A stretch of DNA of 10,518 nucleotides, from assembly GCA_028751055.1 (NCBI GenBank), contig JAQZDD010000014.1:1-10518 (forward strand). The letters are read 5' to 3'. The stretch comes from Euryarchaeota archaeon Ods04 (GTDB taxonomy: Archaea > Halobacteriota > Halobacteria > Halobacteriales > Halorutilaceae). The notes under the pieces are model-generated. The model saw nothing but the letters and a program-made list of their open reading frames with translations. It searched no databases and was not told the DNA's origin. Made by a program: the position numbers and the translations under genes. Shown here in pieces: positions 1-5,294 of the stretch (position 1 is its first letter; each line of letters starts with the position of its first letter).

Positions 1-743
1 GATACCTTATCGCCTAGCTCTTCGGCGCGCTGCGACAGCGTCTCCGTCGCGCGTAGCACGAGTTCGGACGCTTCGAGGGAGCCGTCGGACTCGATGTGAA
101 ACACGAAGGCGTCCTCGACTTCCTCGACGCCGTAGTCGTCGAACTCGCCAATTCCGCGTTCGTCGGTAACGTCGACGAGTTCGCCGTCAGGTGTTTCGAC
201 GATGCCGCGGACGGCGTCGCGCTCCTCGCCGTCCTCGGTCAGACGGTGGAGGTGCTTGTATCCGACGGAGACGCCGCCTTGGTGCTTGGCGTGGTCGCGT
301 CCGCGTCCGAGGCGCGCTATACATTCGGCGACGACCGCCTGTCCCGGCTTTAGCTTGATGAGCGGGATGTTCTTGTCGGCGGGTTCGACCGCGGGGTCTT
401 CGGATTCGAGGTCGGACGAGTAGACGGTGCGCTCCTCGTCGCCTGCCTCCACGTCGAGCGTCAGCGAAACCGTGTTCGCGGGGTCGCGCTCCTCCTCGTC
501 GGCGTCCTCGTCGGGAAGTTCGTACGATTCGAGGTCGGTTGTGAGAGGCACGAGACCGATACGGAGCGCGAGAACCTCGTCGAACATCACCGACGTGTTC
601 TCGTAGAAGTCGACCGTGTCGACCGCGAGCGTAGGCACGTCACCTATTATGGCGCGCCTCACACCGTTTGCGAAAGCCGGAGTTACGCCTCTAACGACGA
701 ACTCCGTCTCACGTTCTCCGAGTTCGACGAGCTCTACCTGCAT
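1..743 (-). CDS. rpoD: DNA-directed RNA polymerase subunit D (partial, C-terminus beyond window)
   Basis: This reads 247 codons from ATG at 743-741 to the left edge without a stop. Archaeal subunit D is the counterpart of Rpb3 and of one copy of bacterial alpha; with subunit L it forms the platform on which RNA polymerase assembles. The N-terminal alpha-motif is visible at about residues 15-40 (FVVRGVTPAFANGVRRAIIG followed by DVPTLAVD), then FYENTSVMFDE and RIGLVPL. Residues 123-145 carry IPLIKLKPGQAVVAECIARL and GRGRDH, then HQGGVSVGYKH, typical of subunit D. C131 is the only cysteine in the visible part, so the iron-sulfur-binding cysteine set found in domain 3 of some archaeal D subunits appears absent, as in haloarchaea. 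The start lies one base after the rps11 stop, so co-translation with rps11 is likely. A GAGGA lies upstream but rather far from the start. Identity is secure. Confidence 0.95.
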   Translation of the reverse strand, partial: MQVELVELGERETEFVVRGVTPAFANGVRRAIIGDVPTLAVDTVDFYENTSVMFDEVLALRIGLVPLTTDLESYELPDEDADEEERDPANTVSLTLDVEAGDEERTVYSSDLESEDPAVEPADKNIPLIKLKPGQAVVAECIARLGRGRDHAKHQGGVSVGYKHLHRLTEDGEERDAVRGIVETPDGELVDVTDERGIGEFDDYGVEEVEDAFVFHIESDGSLEASELVLRATETLSQRAEELGDKV

Positions 744-744
744 C

Positions 745-1158
745 TTAGTTCCCGCGTCCTCTGCGTCCCTTGGGACCTTTGCATCCGTCGTGCGGTATCG
801 GTGTCACGTCCTCTATACGTCCGATTTCGAGACCTGCGCGTGCGAGTGCTCGTATCGCCGCCTGCGCACCCGGTCCGGGGTTGGTGTTGAGGTTGCCACC
901 CGGTGCGCGTATACGGACGTGCACTCCGGAGATACCGCGTTCCTGTGCCGCGTCGGCGACGTTCTCAGCCATCTGCATCGCGGCGTAGGGCGTCGACTCG
1001 TTGCGGTCCTGCTTGACGACTGAACCGCCGCTGCTCTTGGCGAGCGTCTCCGCGCCGGTCAGGTCGGTGAGCGTGATGATGGTGTTGTTGAGGCTCGCGT
1101 GTATGTGAGCGACGCCCCAGCGGTCGGCGTCTTCGGGTACCTCACCTTCCGCACTCAT
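745..1158 (-). CDS. rps11: 30S ribosomal protein S11
   Basis: A 137-residue protein of the universal S11 family (bacterial RpsK, eukaryotic uS11), which sits on the 30S platform next to the mRNA exit and contacts 16S rRNA. Family hallmarks include [20 protein letters not shown] near residue 14, [40 protein letters not shown], the [20 protein letters not shown] stretch, and the basic tail [21 protein letters not shown]. Length is normal for archaea, with a short acidic N-terminal extension. The ATG at 1158 overlaps the stop of the preceding 27-codon ORF by the junction ATGA. A GAGGGGG lies about ten bases upstream. The gene sits in the conserved S13-S4-S11-RpoD order and its TAA is followed after one base by rpoD. 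Confidence 0.97.
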   Translation of the reverse strand: MSAEGEVPEDADRWGVAHIHASLNNTIITLTDLTGAETLAKSSGGSVVKQDRNESTPYAAMQMAENVADAAQERGISGVHVRIRAPGGNLNTNPGPGAQAAIRALARAGLEIGRIEDVTPIPHDGCKGPKGRRGRGN

Positions 1159-1238
1159 AGACGGACACCCCCTCGTACGCTGTCGTACCGACGCGTCGTA
1201 GACGCGTCCACTCTTCTAAGGAGTCCCTTAGCGCTCAT
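1155..1238 (-). CDS. Small basic ORF (27 aa) between rps4 and rps11, unknown function
   Basis: I do not recognise this peptide. It starts at ATG 1238-1236, runs 27 codons with no internal stop and ends in TGA at 1157-1155. It begins [13 protein letters not shown] and ends SVRGGVRL. It has six Arg and one Lys against two Asp, so it is strongly basic, and no cysteines. The start overlaps the rps4 stop by ATGA, and its stop overlaps the rps11 start by ATGA. GGAGG at 1250-1246 is seven bases before the ATG, an ideal ribosome-binding site. This arrangement would carry ribosomes from rps4 through the small ORF into rps11. Seen: the frame, overlaps and binding site. Inferred: that it is translated. 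Alternatives are a non-conserved coupling leader or a spacer that is open by chance. Its first residues (MSAKG) resemble those of S11 (MSAEG), which may be coincidence. Confidence 0.55.
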   Translation of the reverse strand: MSAKGLLRRVDASTTRRYDSVRGGVRL

Positions 1239-1759
1239 GCCTGTTCCTCCCCTGCACGCTCGGGGTGCAGTTCTTCGGCGAGCGGCGAGTTGTGGTAGAA
1301 GCCTATGTCGCTCTCTTCCGTACGGTCGACGGTGTAGCTCGGCACGCGAACACGTCTCCTGCCGACCTTGACGTGCCCATGCGTGATGAACTGACGCGCT
1401 TGGTCGACGGTGTTCGCAAGCCCCTTACGGTAGACGACGGTCTGTAGACGACGCTCCAGAACGTCGGTCACGTCGAGCGTCAGAACGTCGTCGAGCGTCG
1501 ACTCCTCGCCGAGAACGCCGATACGGCGCAGGCGTCCGAGAAGCTGCTCGGTCTCGTCTGCGACAGCCTCCTCGGGTTCGCCGAGCAGGTTACGTGCCTC
1601 GCGCCTGTAACGACGCAGTTCGGACTCGGCGTTCCAAAGCTCCTTCTTGTTCTTCAGACCGTAGTCCTCGACGATACGGTGCTCGTCCTGTATCCTACCG
1701 CCCTGAAACGGATGGTTTGGTGTCTCGTACTTCTTGACGTTCTTTCCGGGGTATCCCAT
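1235..1759 (-). CDS. rps4: 30S ribosomal protein S4
   Basis: A 174-residue archaeal S4 (uS4; eukaryotic S9), a primary 16S rRNA-binding protein that nucleates assembly of the small-subunit body. The N-terminus [20 protein letters not shown] is typical of the archaeal/eukaryotic form, followed by the helical region with [20 protein letters not shown]. The S4 RNA-binding domain covers about residues 101-145, with [40 protein letters not shown] and SYTV. The C-terminal tail has [12 protein letters not shown], as in haloarchaeal S4. The start is set by a TAATG junction with rps13 (one-base overlap) and GGAGG seven bases upstream. The stop overlaps the start of the 27-codon ORF instead of lying directly before rps11. 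Confidence 0.97.
   Translation of the reverse strand: MGYPGKNVKKYETPNHPFQGGRIQDEHRIVEDYGLKNKKELWNAESELRRYRREARNLLGEPEEAVADETEQLLGRLRRIGVLGEESTLDDVLTLDVTDVLERRLQTVVYRKGLANTVDQARQFITHGHVKVGRRRVRVPSYTVDRTEESDIGFYHNSPLAEELHPERAGEEQA
1246..1250 (-). promoter_or_regulatory. Strong Shine-Dalgarno site for the 27-codon ORF
   Basis: GGAGG, within GGGGAGGA, lies in the last codons of rps4 with a seven-base spacer to the ATG at 1238. It matches the core of the archaeal anti-Shine-Dalgarno sequence. It decides in favour of ATG 1238 as a used start. It is about 90 bases from the rps11 start, too far to serve rps11 directly. Confidence 0.6.
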
Positions 1760-2265
1760 TATTCTTCCTCCTCGGCTTCCGCCTGTAGCTCGGACACCTT
1801 GACGGCGACTTCGCCGCCGGTACGTCCGGTCGACTTGGTACGCTGTCCGCGCACCTTCTTGCCCTGTCTGTGCCTGATACCCTTGTACGACCGTATCTTC
1901 TTCATACGGTTTATGTCCTCTTCTTGGGTTATGTCGAGATCGGTGCCGACGATGTGCAGGTCTTCGCCCGTCATACGGTCCTTCTCACGGTTTACCATCC
2001 ACGAAGGACCTATTTCGTCGAAGTTCTGCACGGCTTCTTTCACTGCCTCTATCTCGTCTTCGTCAAGCCTGCCGAGCGTGTCCAACGGGTCTACGTCCGC
2101 TTCGACGGCGACAGCTCTCGCAACCCGCCGCCCTACGCCGTTCATCTCCAGCAGTGCGGTCTCGACGCTCTCGGTACCGTCAAGGTCGGTCGTTCCGACC
2201 CTGACGAAGTACTTGATGTCGTCTTCTTCCTCTTGGTCTTGCGGTTCTGGTTCTTCTTGGCTCAT
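1759..2265 (-). CDS. rps13: 30S ribosomal protein S13
   Basis: A 168-residue archaeal S13 (uS13; eukaryotic S18), located in the head of the small subunit and contacting the large subunit and P-site tRNA. Seen: the helix-hairpin-helix-like core [20 protein letters not shown] near residues 38-57; [20 protein letters not shown] near 118; and the signature [15 protein letters not shown] near 138-152, which reaches the tRNA. An acidic N-terminal tail ([13 protein letters not shown]) and a C-terminal Glu run (EAEAEEEE) are typical of halophile adaptation. The ATG at 2265 lies 15 bases after the tRNA-Ser 3' end, with AAGGAG close before it (four-base spacer). The gene is therefore probably translated from mRNA released by 3' processing of the tRNA. 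The TAA overlaps rps4 by one base. Confidence 0.97.
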   Translation of the reverse strand: MSQEEPEPQDQEEEDDIKYFVRVGTTDLDGTESVETALLEMNGVGRRVARAVAVEADVDPLDTLGRLDEDEIEAVKEAVQNFDEIGPSWMVNREKDRMTGEDLHIVGTDLDITQEEDINRMKKIRSYKGIRHRQGKKVRGQRTKSTGRTGGEVAVKVSELQAEAEEEE

Positions 2266-2280
2266 GTTGCTCCTTTTTTA

Positions 2281-2363
2281 CGTCGGGAGTGGGATTCGAA
2301 CCCACGCGGCGCGAACGCCACAGGATTAGCAATCCTGCGCCTTAACCACTCGGCCATCCCGAC
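2281..2363 (-). tRNA. tRNA-Ser (anticodon GCT)
   Basis: A class II tRNA reading 5' to 3' from 2363 to 2281. The acceptor stem is GTCGGGA with TCCCGAC, discriminator G at 2281. The D arm is GCCGAGTGGTTAAGGC. The anticodon stem-loop is CAGGA-TTGCTAA-TCCTG with anticodon GCT at 2330-2328. The long variable arm has the stem GGCG/CGCC closed by a TTCG loop. The T arm is GTGGG-TTCGAAT-CCCAC. CCA is not encoded, as is common in archaea, and there is no intron. The long variable arm and G discriminator fit serine, decoding AGC and AGU. It lies directly ahead of rps13, a placement known in Haloarcula, so it probably shares a transcript with the ribosomal proteins and is cut out by RNase P and RNase Z. 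Confidence 0.97.
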
Positions 2364-2396
2364 TCGGAGTTTGCTTCTTTGCGCCCTCTCGGACTC

Positions 2397-2417
2397 GGGA
2401 CACGGGATACGTGTCCC
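2397..2417. repeat. Perfect 8-bp inverted repeat in the tRNA-Ser leader
   Basis: Arms GGGACACG (2397-2404) and CGTGTCCC (2410-2417) are exact inverse complements around a five-base loop. As RNA this would form a stable GC-rich hairpin just after the predicted start site and 34 bases before the tRNA. No T-run follows on the minus strand, so an intrinsic terminator is unlikely. It could be a processing signal, an operator or an autoregulatory RNA structure; the sequence does not decide. Confidence 0.6.
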
Positions 2418-2451
2418 TGCAGTCAACCGTACGACCGTACCCGCGACGAGG

Positions 2452-2459
2452 ATATAAAC
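2452..2459 (-). promoter_or_regulatory. Probable TATA box for the tRNA-Ser/rps13/rps4/rps11/rpoD operon
   Basis: On the minus strand TTTATATC stands out in otherwise GC-rich sequence. Archaeal start sites fall about 25 bases downstream, which predicts initiation near 2425-2430 and a leader of roughly 65 bases before the tRNA 5' end. No other TATA-like sequence is visible between the toxin-like gene and the tRNA. The upstream BRE-type sequence is not clear. Confidence 0.55.
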
Positions 2460-2511
2460 CCAACGGAATAGAAGGGATGTGTGAAAGTGTGGCAGGGAAG
2501 ACTACAACGTG

Positions 2512-2865
2512 TTACAGCCAGCCCTCGGTCAAGTGAAACGCGGCGTCGTACTCAGCTATCTCGGCTTGGCTGACATAGCGGTCAATAGCGTTGATTATAT
2601 TCGCGGTCTCAAACGGTGGCGTTCTGTCGTCGGGCTGGTACAGCACACCCACTCTGCTCAGCGTGCCGCTGTTGAGGAGAAAGTCGTCGTCGTACGTGAC
2701 CACGAGCCGGTCGTGTTCCTCCGCGTACTCAGCTATCGCGTCGTCGGAGGTGCCGCGACCAAGGTTCTCTACCTCTACTACACGTTCAACATCGTGCCCG
2801 AGCTTGCTACAGTAGTCGGCAAGCCCCGCCTCTGTCATCTCGTCGAGCAAGAGCCGGAACGACAT
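2512..2865 (-). CDS. DUF5615-like PIN-fold protein, putative toxin
   Basis: A 117-residue protein resembling the DUF5615 family of small PIN-like putative nucleases, often paired with DUF433 antitoxins. The start MSFRLLLDEM gives the family's N-terminal LLDE acidic motif (D8, E9). RLVVTYDDDFL near residues 53-63 gives the second acidic cluster with the usual T-x-D-x-D-F pattern. VGVLYQPDD follows near 72. In PIN folds such acids bind metal for RNA cleavage; activity here is inferred. It starts five bases after the upstream DUF433-like stop, with only a weak ribosome-binding site, so it is probably coupled to it. No membrane segment or signal peptide is visible. Family assignment is by motif recognition; the RNase function is untested. 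Confidence 0.75.
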   Translation of the reverse strand: MSFRLLLDEMTEAGLADYCSKLGHDVERVVEVENLGRGTSDDAIAEYAEEHDRLVVTYDDDFLLNSGTLSRVGVLYQPDDRTPPFETANIINAIDRYVSQAEIAEYDAAFHLTEGWL

Positions 2866-2870
2866 CCGTA

Positions 2871-3152
2871 TCAGAGGTTCTCGGGACTGGCAACGCCGCC
2901 CTCATCGAGCGATTCTTGGATGCGTCTTCCGCGCCTCTCCTCTACTTCGTGCATCTCCCCCGGATGGTCGTGGTAGTAGGCTAAGGCTCGGTAAACGTCG
3001 GCGATGTCTAAGCTGAGCTTATCGGCGACAGACTGTGGCTCCAGTCCGCGTTCCTCTACCATCCCGTGAATACGACGGACGGATACACGGTGTCCTTCAA
3101 GATGCGGTTCGTCCATTAGCTCTTGTGCTATACGACCCGTCTTCTGTGACAT
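2871..3152 (-). CDS. DUF433-like protein, putative antitoxin
   Basis: A 93-residue protein of the DUF433 type, a small helix-turn-helix family. The N-terminal part HLEGHRVSVRRIHGMVEERG (residues 17-36) matches the usual 'G-x-R-(V/I)-x-V' entry. SVADKLSLDIADVYRALAYY (41-60) is the helix-turn-helix, with DHPGEM after it. The charged C-terminal tail (EVEERRGRRIQESLDEG) may bind the partner protein. It is the first gene of a two-gene unit with the DUF5615-like gene five bases downstream, the usual antitoxin-then-toxin order. It probably binds its own promoter and neutralises the toxin, as inferred from the family. A TATA-like element 27 bases before the ATG suggests a leaderless transcript. An internal ATG at residue 13 is possible, but the first ATG fits the promoter spacing. 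Confidence 0.75.
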   Translation of the reverse strand: MSQKTGRIAQELMDEPHLEGHRVSVRRIHGMVEERGLEPQSVADKLSLDIADVYRALAYYHDHPGEMHEVEERRGRRIQESLDEGGVASPENL

Positions 3153-3299
3153 CGCCCGTAGATTGTTGCCGCTGGTTTATTAACTCTCGGCTCGGGACAT
3201 ATGAGGAATATGTGCTAATTCTACCTCTCAAGGCTGACGCGTGTAACTCAGAAAGTGCGTACCTTCCGAACGAGACGGATAGAACCCATCCGGGCTTCT
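3153..3299. other. Intergenic region between SBDS gene and DUF433-like gene
   Basis: These 147 bases are more AT-rich than the rest of the window and hold the TATA-like element of the toxin-antitoxin module. A weak 5-bp hairpin (CGGAT/ATCCG, 3276-3292) lies just after the SBDS stop, with no T-run on the minus strand. I see no gene here. Confidence 0.5.
3175..3183 (-). promoter_or_regulatory. Probable TATA box of the DUF433/DUF5615 module (leaderless)
   Basis: TTAATAAAC on the minus strand is an AT-rich island centred about 27 bases before the ATG at 3152. That spacing places the transcription start at or next to the ATG, as expected for leaderless haloarchaeal mRNAs. No Shine-Dalgarno sequence precedes the ATG. 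The rest of the gap (3153-3299) shows no gene. Confidence 0.5.
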
Positions 3300-4013
3300 C
3301 TACAACCCCTTGTCCTCCACTATCTGCGTCTCCGCCTCGCCTTCAGTCAGCTTGTTGACGAGTTCGTAGAAGTCGTTCTGCATCCCTGCCGGAAACTCGA
3401 CGACAGCAATCCATGAGCCGTCTGCCTGCCACTCCTCGTCTTCCAGCTTTCCGAAGTCGCGCAGTTTGCCCTGCGCCTTACCCGCGTACTCCGCCGGAAT
3501 GCGCGAAGCGACCTTTATCTGCTCGAAACGTATCGGTATGATAGGACGCAGAGCGTCGACCGCCTCATCAACCTGCTCCTCCGCGGGTTCCATGGGGTCG
3601 ACACGGAAGTCGGTCTCACCTAGCGCGCGCTCGATACGGTCGGGCGGATGCGGCGTGTCGTTCTCCTGCGGATTTATGGCGTTGCGAGCTATCGTGTTTA
3701 TGATACGGCGTTTCTTCTCTTCCTGCATCTCACGCCGCTGTTCCGCCGTAATCTGTATCTCGCCGCGTTCGACGACCTCCGGAATTATTTCGAGAGGGTC
3801 GGTCGTGCCGAAGACCTCTTCGAGTGACTCCTCGGGCGGACGGTCGCCGCTAGACGCGTCCTCGAAGATGTCCTCGGCGGCTATCACGTCTTCGAGGGAG
3901 CCTTCGAACTCACCGCGTTTAATTTCGAGCGCGGCGTCGGGGTCTATGAGAACCTCGAAACGCTGTCCATGTGATTCGAGACGTGCTGTGACGGCTTCGT
4001 CGAGTGATATCAT
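3300..4013 (-). CDS. Ribosome maturation protein SBDS homologue (Sdo1)
   Basis: A 237-residue protein of the Shwachman-Bodian-Diamond syndrome family, which in eukaryotes works with EFL1 to release eIF6 from the 60S subunit; archaeal homologues are thought to act in late 50S maturation. The N-terminal FYSH domain spans about residues 1-90 (SHGQRFEVLIDPDAALEIKR, SLEDVIAAEDIFEDASSGDR, LEEVFGTTDPLEIIPEVVER). The central helical domain follows (GEIQITAEQRREMQEEKKRR and IINTIARNAINPQ, then PHPPDRIERAL). The C-terminal ferredoxin-like domain starts near 155 (LRPIIPIRFEQIKVASRIPA, then GSWIAVVEFP). Length is normal. It follows psmA by 78 bases, the conserved archaeal order, but the exosome genes rrp4, rrp41 and rrp42 that often come next are missing. 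No Shine-Dalgarno precedes the ATG, so it may have its own leaderless transcript. Confidence 0.93.
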   Translation of the reverse strand: MISLDEAVTARLESHGQRFEVLIDPDAALEIKRGEFEGSLEDVIAAEDIFEDASSGDRPPEESLEEVFGTTDPLEIIPEVVERGEIQITAEQRREMQEEKKRRIINTIARNAINPQENDTPHPPDRIERALGETDFRVDPMEPAEEQVDEAVDALRPIIPIRFEQIKVASRIPAEYAGKAQGKLRDFGKLEDEEWQADGSWIAVVEFPAGMQNDFYELVNKLTEGEAETQIVEDKGL

Positions 4014-4035
4014 CGTTGGGGGTACGTGGGCGGCA

Positions 4036-4046
4036 CGTAAAAATCC
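4036..4046 (-). promoter_or_regulatory. T-rich element: possible SBDS promoter or psmA terminator
   Basis: GGATTTTTACG on the minus strand lies in the 78-base gap between psmA and the SBDS gene. Its centre is about 28 bases before the SBDS ATG, the spacing of a leaderless TATA box, though the sequence is not canonical. A five-T run is also what an archaeal intrinsic terminator for psmA would look like. The sequence alone cannot tell which. Confidence 0.3.
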
Positions 4047-4091
4047 TGACGCGTATTTTCGTCTCGCTCGCTCTGCTCTCTATGCTCTGCT

Positions 4092-4805
4092 TTACTCTTC
4101 GACGTACTCCCGAACCTCGTCGGCTGTCAGGTTACGGAACTCCTCCGTCTCCTTGTCGACGAAAGCGACCTCGAACGACTCGGGTGTAACGTCCTCGTTC
4201 GTCTCCTTTACGGCGTCGTACGCCAGCGCGACAGCCTCTTCGAGCGACAGGTCGTCCTCGTAGTCGTCCTCGAAACGTTCCTTTATCTCCGCGCTCTTCT
4301 CGCCTATCGCCGTCGCGCGCCACTCGTAGAAAGAGCCGCTCGGGTCGGTCTCGAAGACACGTGGTTCGCCGTTCTCGATTCCGCCGACGATTACCGAGAC
4401 ACCGAAAGGACGCACGCCGCCCTGCTGTGTGTACTTCTGCATCTCGTCGCAGAGCCTGCGGACGATAGTCTCGACGCCTATAGGCTCTTGGTACGAAGCA
4501 CGGTTGACCTGCGCCTCCCTGCGGAGTATGTCGATGAGCTTACGCGCGTCCGTGACGTGTCCCGCGCTCGCCGCGCCGATGTGTGCGTCTATCTGGAATA
4601 TCTTCTCGACGTTCTCCGCCTCCATGAGTTCGGTCGGGACGCGTTTGTACGCGCCCAAGACGACGCCGTCCGCAGTCGTCAGACCGACGCTCGCCGTGCC
4701 ACGTTTCACCGCTTCGCGCGCGTACTCAACCTGATAGAGGCGTCCATCCGGGCTGAATATCGTGATGGCGCGGTCGTACGCCTGTTGCTGTGAGTCCTGT
4801 ATCAT
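4092..4805 (-). CDS. psmA: Proteasome subunit alpha
   Basis: A 237-residue alpha subunit of the archaeal 20S proteasome. Seven copies form each outer ring, gate entry of unfolded substrate and dock the PAN/Cdc48 ATPases. The N-terminal alpha signature is clear: AYDRAITIFSPDGRLYQVEY (residues 9-28), followed by AREAVKRGTASVGL. The fold continues through IGAASAGHVTDARKLIDILR, YTQQGGVRPFGVSVIVGG, FETDPSGSFYEWRATAIGEK and LEEAVALAYDAVKE. It has no catalytic threonine at its start, as expected for an alpha subunit. The C-terminus is acidic but short compared with several haloarchaeal alpha subunits. The start at 4805 is chosen because it gives the family N-terminus. It lies seven bases after the rnp2 stop, separated by a chain of overlapping start-stop triplets. 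Confidence 0.97.
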   Translation of the reverse strand: MIQDSQQQAYDRAITIFSPDGRLYQVEYAREAVKRGTASVGLTTADGVVLGAYKRVPTELMEAENVEKIFQIDAHIGAASAGHVTDARKLIDILRREAQVNRASYQEPIGVETIVRRLCDEMQKYTQQGGVRPFGVSVIVGGIENGEPRVFETDPSGSFYEWRATAIGEKSAEIKERFEDDYEDDLSLEEAVALAYDAVKETNEDVTPESFEVAFVDKETEEFRNLTADEVREYVEE

Positions 4806-4811
4806 ATCATG

Positions 4812-5294
4812 TCATTCCTCGTCTTTTTCCTTACCGAATTCGTGGTGCGTGCCACACATAAAGCCGTCGTCTGTGAGCAAGTCGACCGCTCCGTCGCGCA
4901 CCCACGCTGGCGAACCTTCGACCGTCGTCTTCTCGGTGCGCGGCGTCTCGTCGGCGTACTTCTCGCGTCCCGCATCGAGAGTACCTGAGACGCCGACGAC
5001 ACGGACGCCGACAGGATGGTCTTGTATCTCGTTCACGCAGGCGAGCGCGGCGCGTGTCTCCTCGACACGGTCGTGCGCGCAACGTACGACGCCGATACCG
5101 AGCGTAGCGTCCTCTTCGTCGTACTCTACGACCGAAGCGCGTGTCTCAGCACTCGTCACGTCGCCGTAGAGGTTCTGCGCCTCGAACCAGAGCGCGCGAC
5201 GCAGGTCGTGCTCGCCGAACGAGGCGTCAGGAAGGGTTTCGACCTCGAAGAAGACGTATCTGTTGCGCGGACGGAGCGACTTAGGTAGTGTCAT
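4812..5294 (-). CDS. rnp2: RNase P protein component 2 (Pop5 homologue)
   Basis: A 160-residue protein of the Pop5/Rpp14 family, which pairs with Rpp30 and stabilises the catalytic domain of RNase P RNA during 5' maturation of tRNA. Seen: LPKSLRPRNRYVFFEVET at the N-terminus, the usual Pop5 entry; FGEHDLRRALWFEAQNLYGD (26-45); and the core strand VVEYDEEDATLGIGVVRCAH (55-74), with ETRAALACVNEI following. The C-terminal part beyond about residue 110 is acidic and less conserved, containing two cysteines overall plus a His pair near the end. The ATG overlaps the rnp3 stop by ATGA and GAGGTG lies just before it, so the two RNase P subunits are translationally coupled. That matches their working as a heterodimer pair in the holoenzyme. 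Confidence 0.9.
   Translation of the reverse strand: MTLPKSLRPRNRYVFFEVETLPDASFGEHDLRRALWFEAQNLYGDVTSAETRASVVEYDEEDATLGIGVVRCAHDRVEETRAALACVNEIQDHPVGVRVVGVSGTLDAGREKYADETPRTEKTTVEGSPAWVRDGAVDLLTDDGFMCGTHHEFGKEKDEE

Larger units (their letters stand above)
2364..2511. other. Intergenic region: promoter and leader of the tRNA-Ser/S13 operon
   Basis: This stretch of 148 bases separates the toxin-like gene from tRNA-Ser. It holds a TATA-like element on the minus strand (2459-2452), a perfect 8-bp inverted repeat (2397-2417) and a short purine-rich leader before the tRNA. I see no ORF with coding character in it. No clear T-rich terminator for the upstream toxin gene is visible. Confidence 0.6.

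Noticed and set aside
2281..2363. tRNA-Ser as an attachment site for an integrated element carrying the toxin-antitoxin pair
   Set aside because: I found no second copy of the tRNA 3' end near the module and no integrase. The pair also lies on the 5' side of the tRNA, not the 3' side usually used.
3276..3292. Hairpin CGGAT/ATCCG as terminator of the SBDS gene
   Set aside because: It has only five base pairs and no following T-run on the minus strand. I mention it but do not call it a terminator.
3466..4263. Plus-strand open frame of 265 codons across the SBDS gene and the end of psmA
   Set aside because: It is Ser/Arg-rich low-complexity translation, spans two conserved minus-strand genes and their gap, and matches no family I know.
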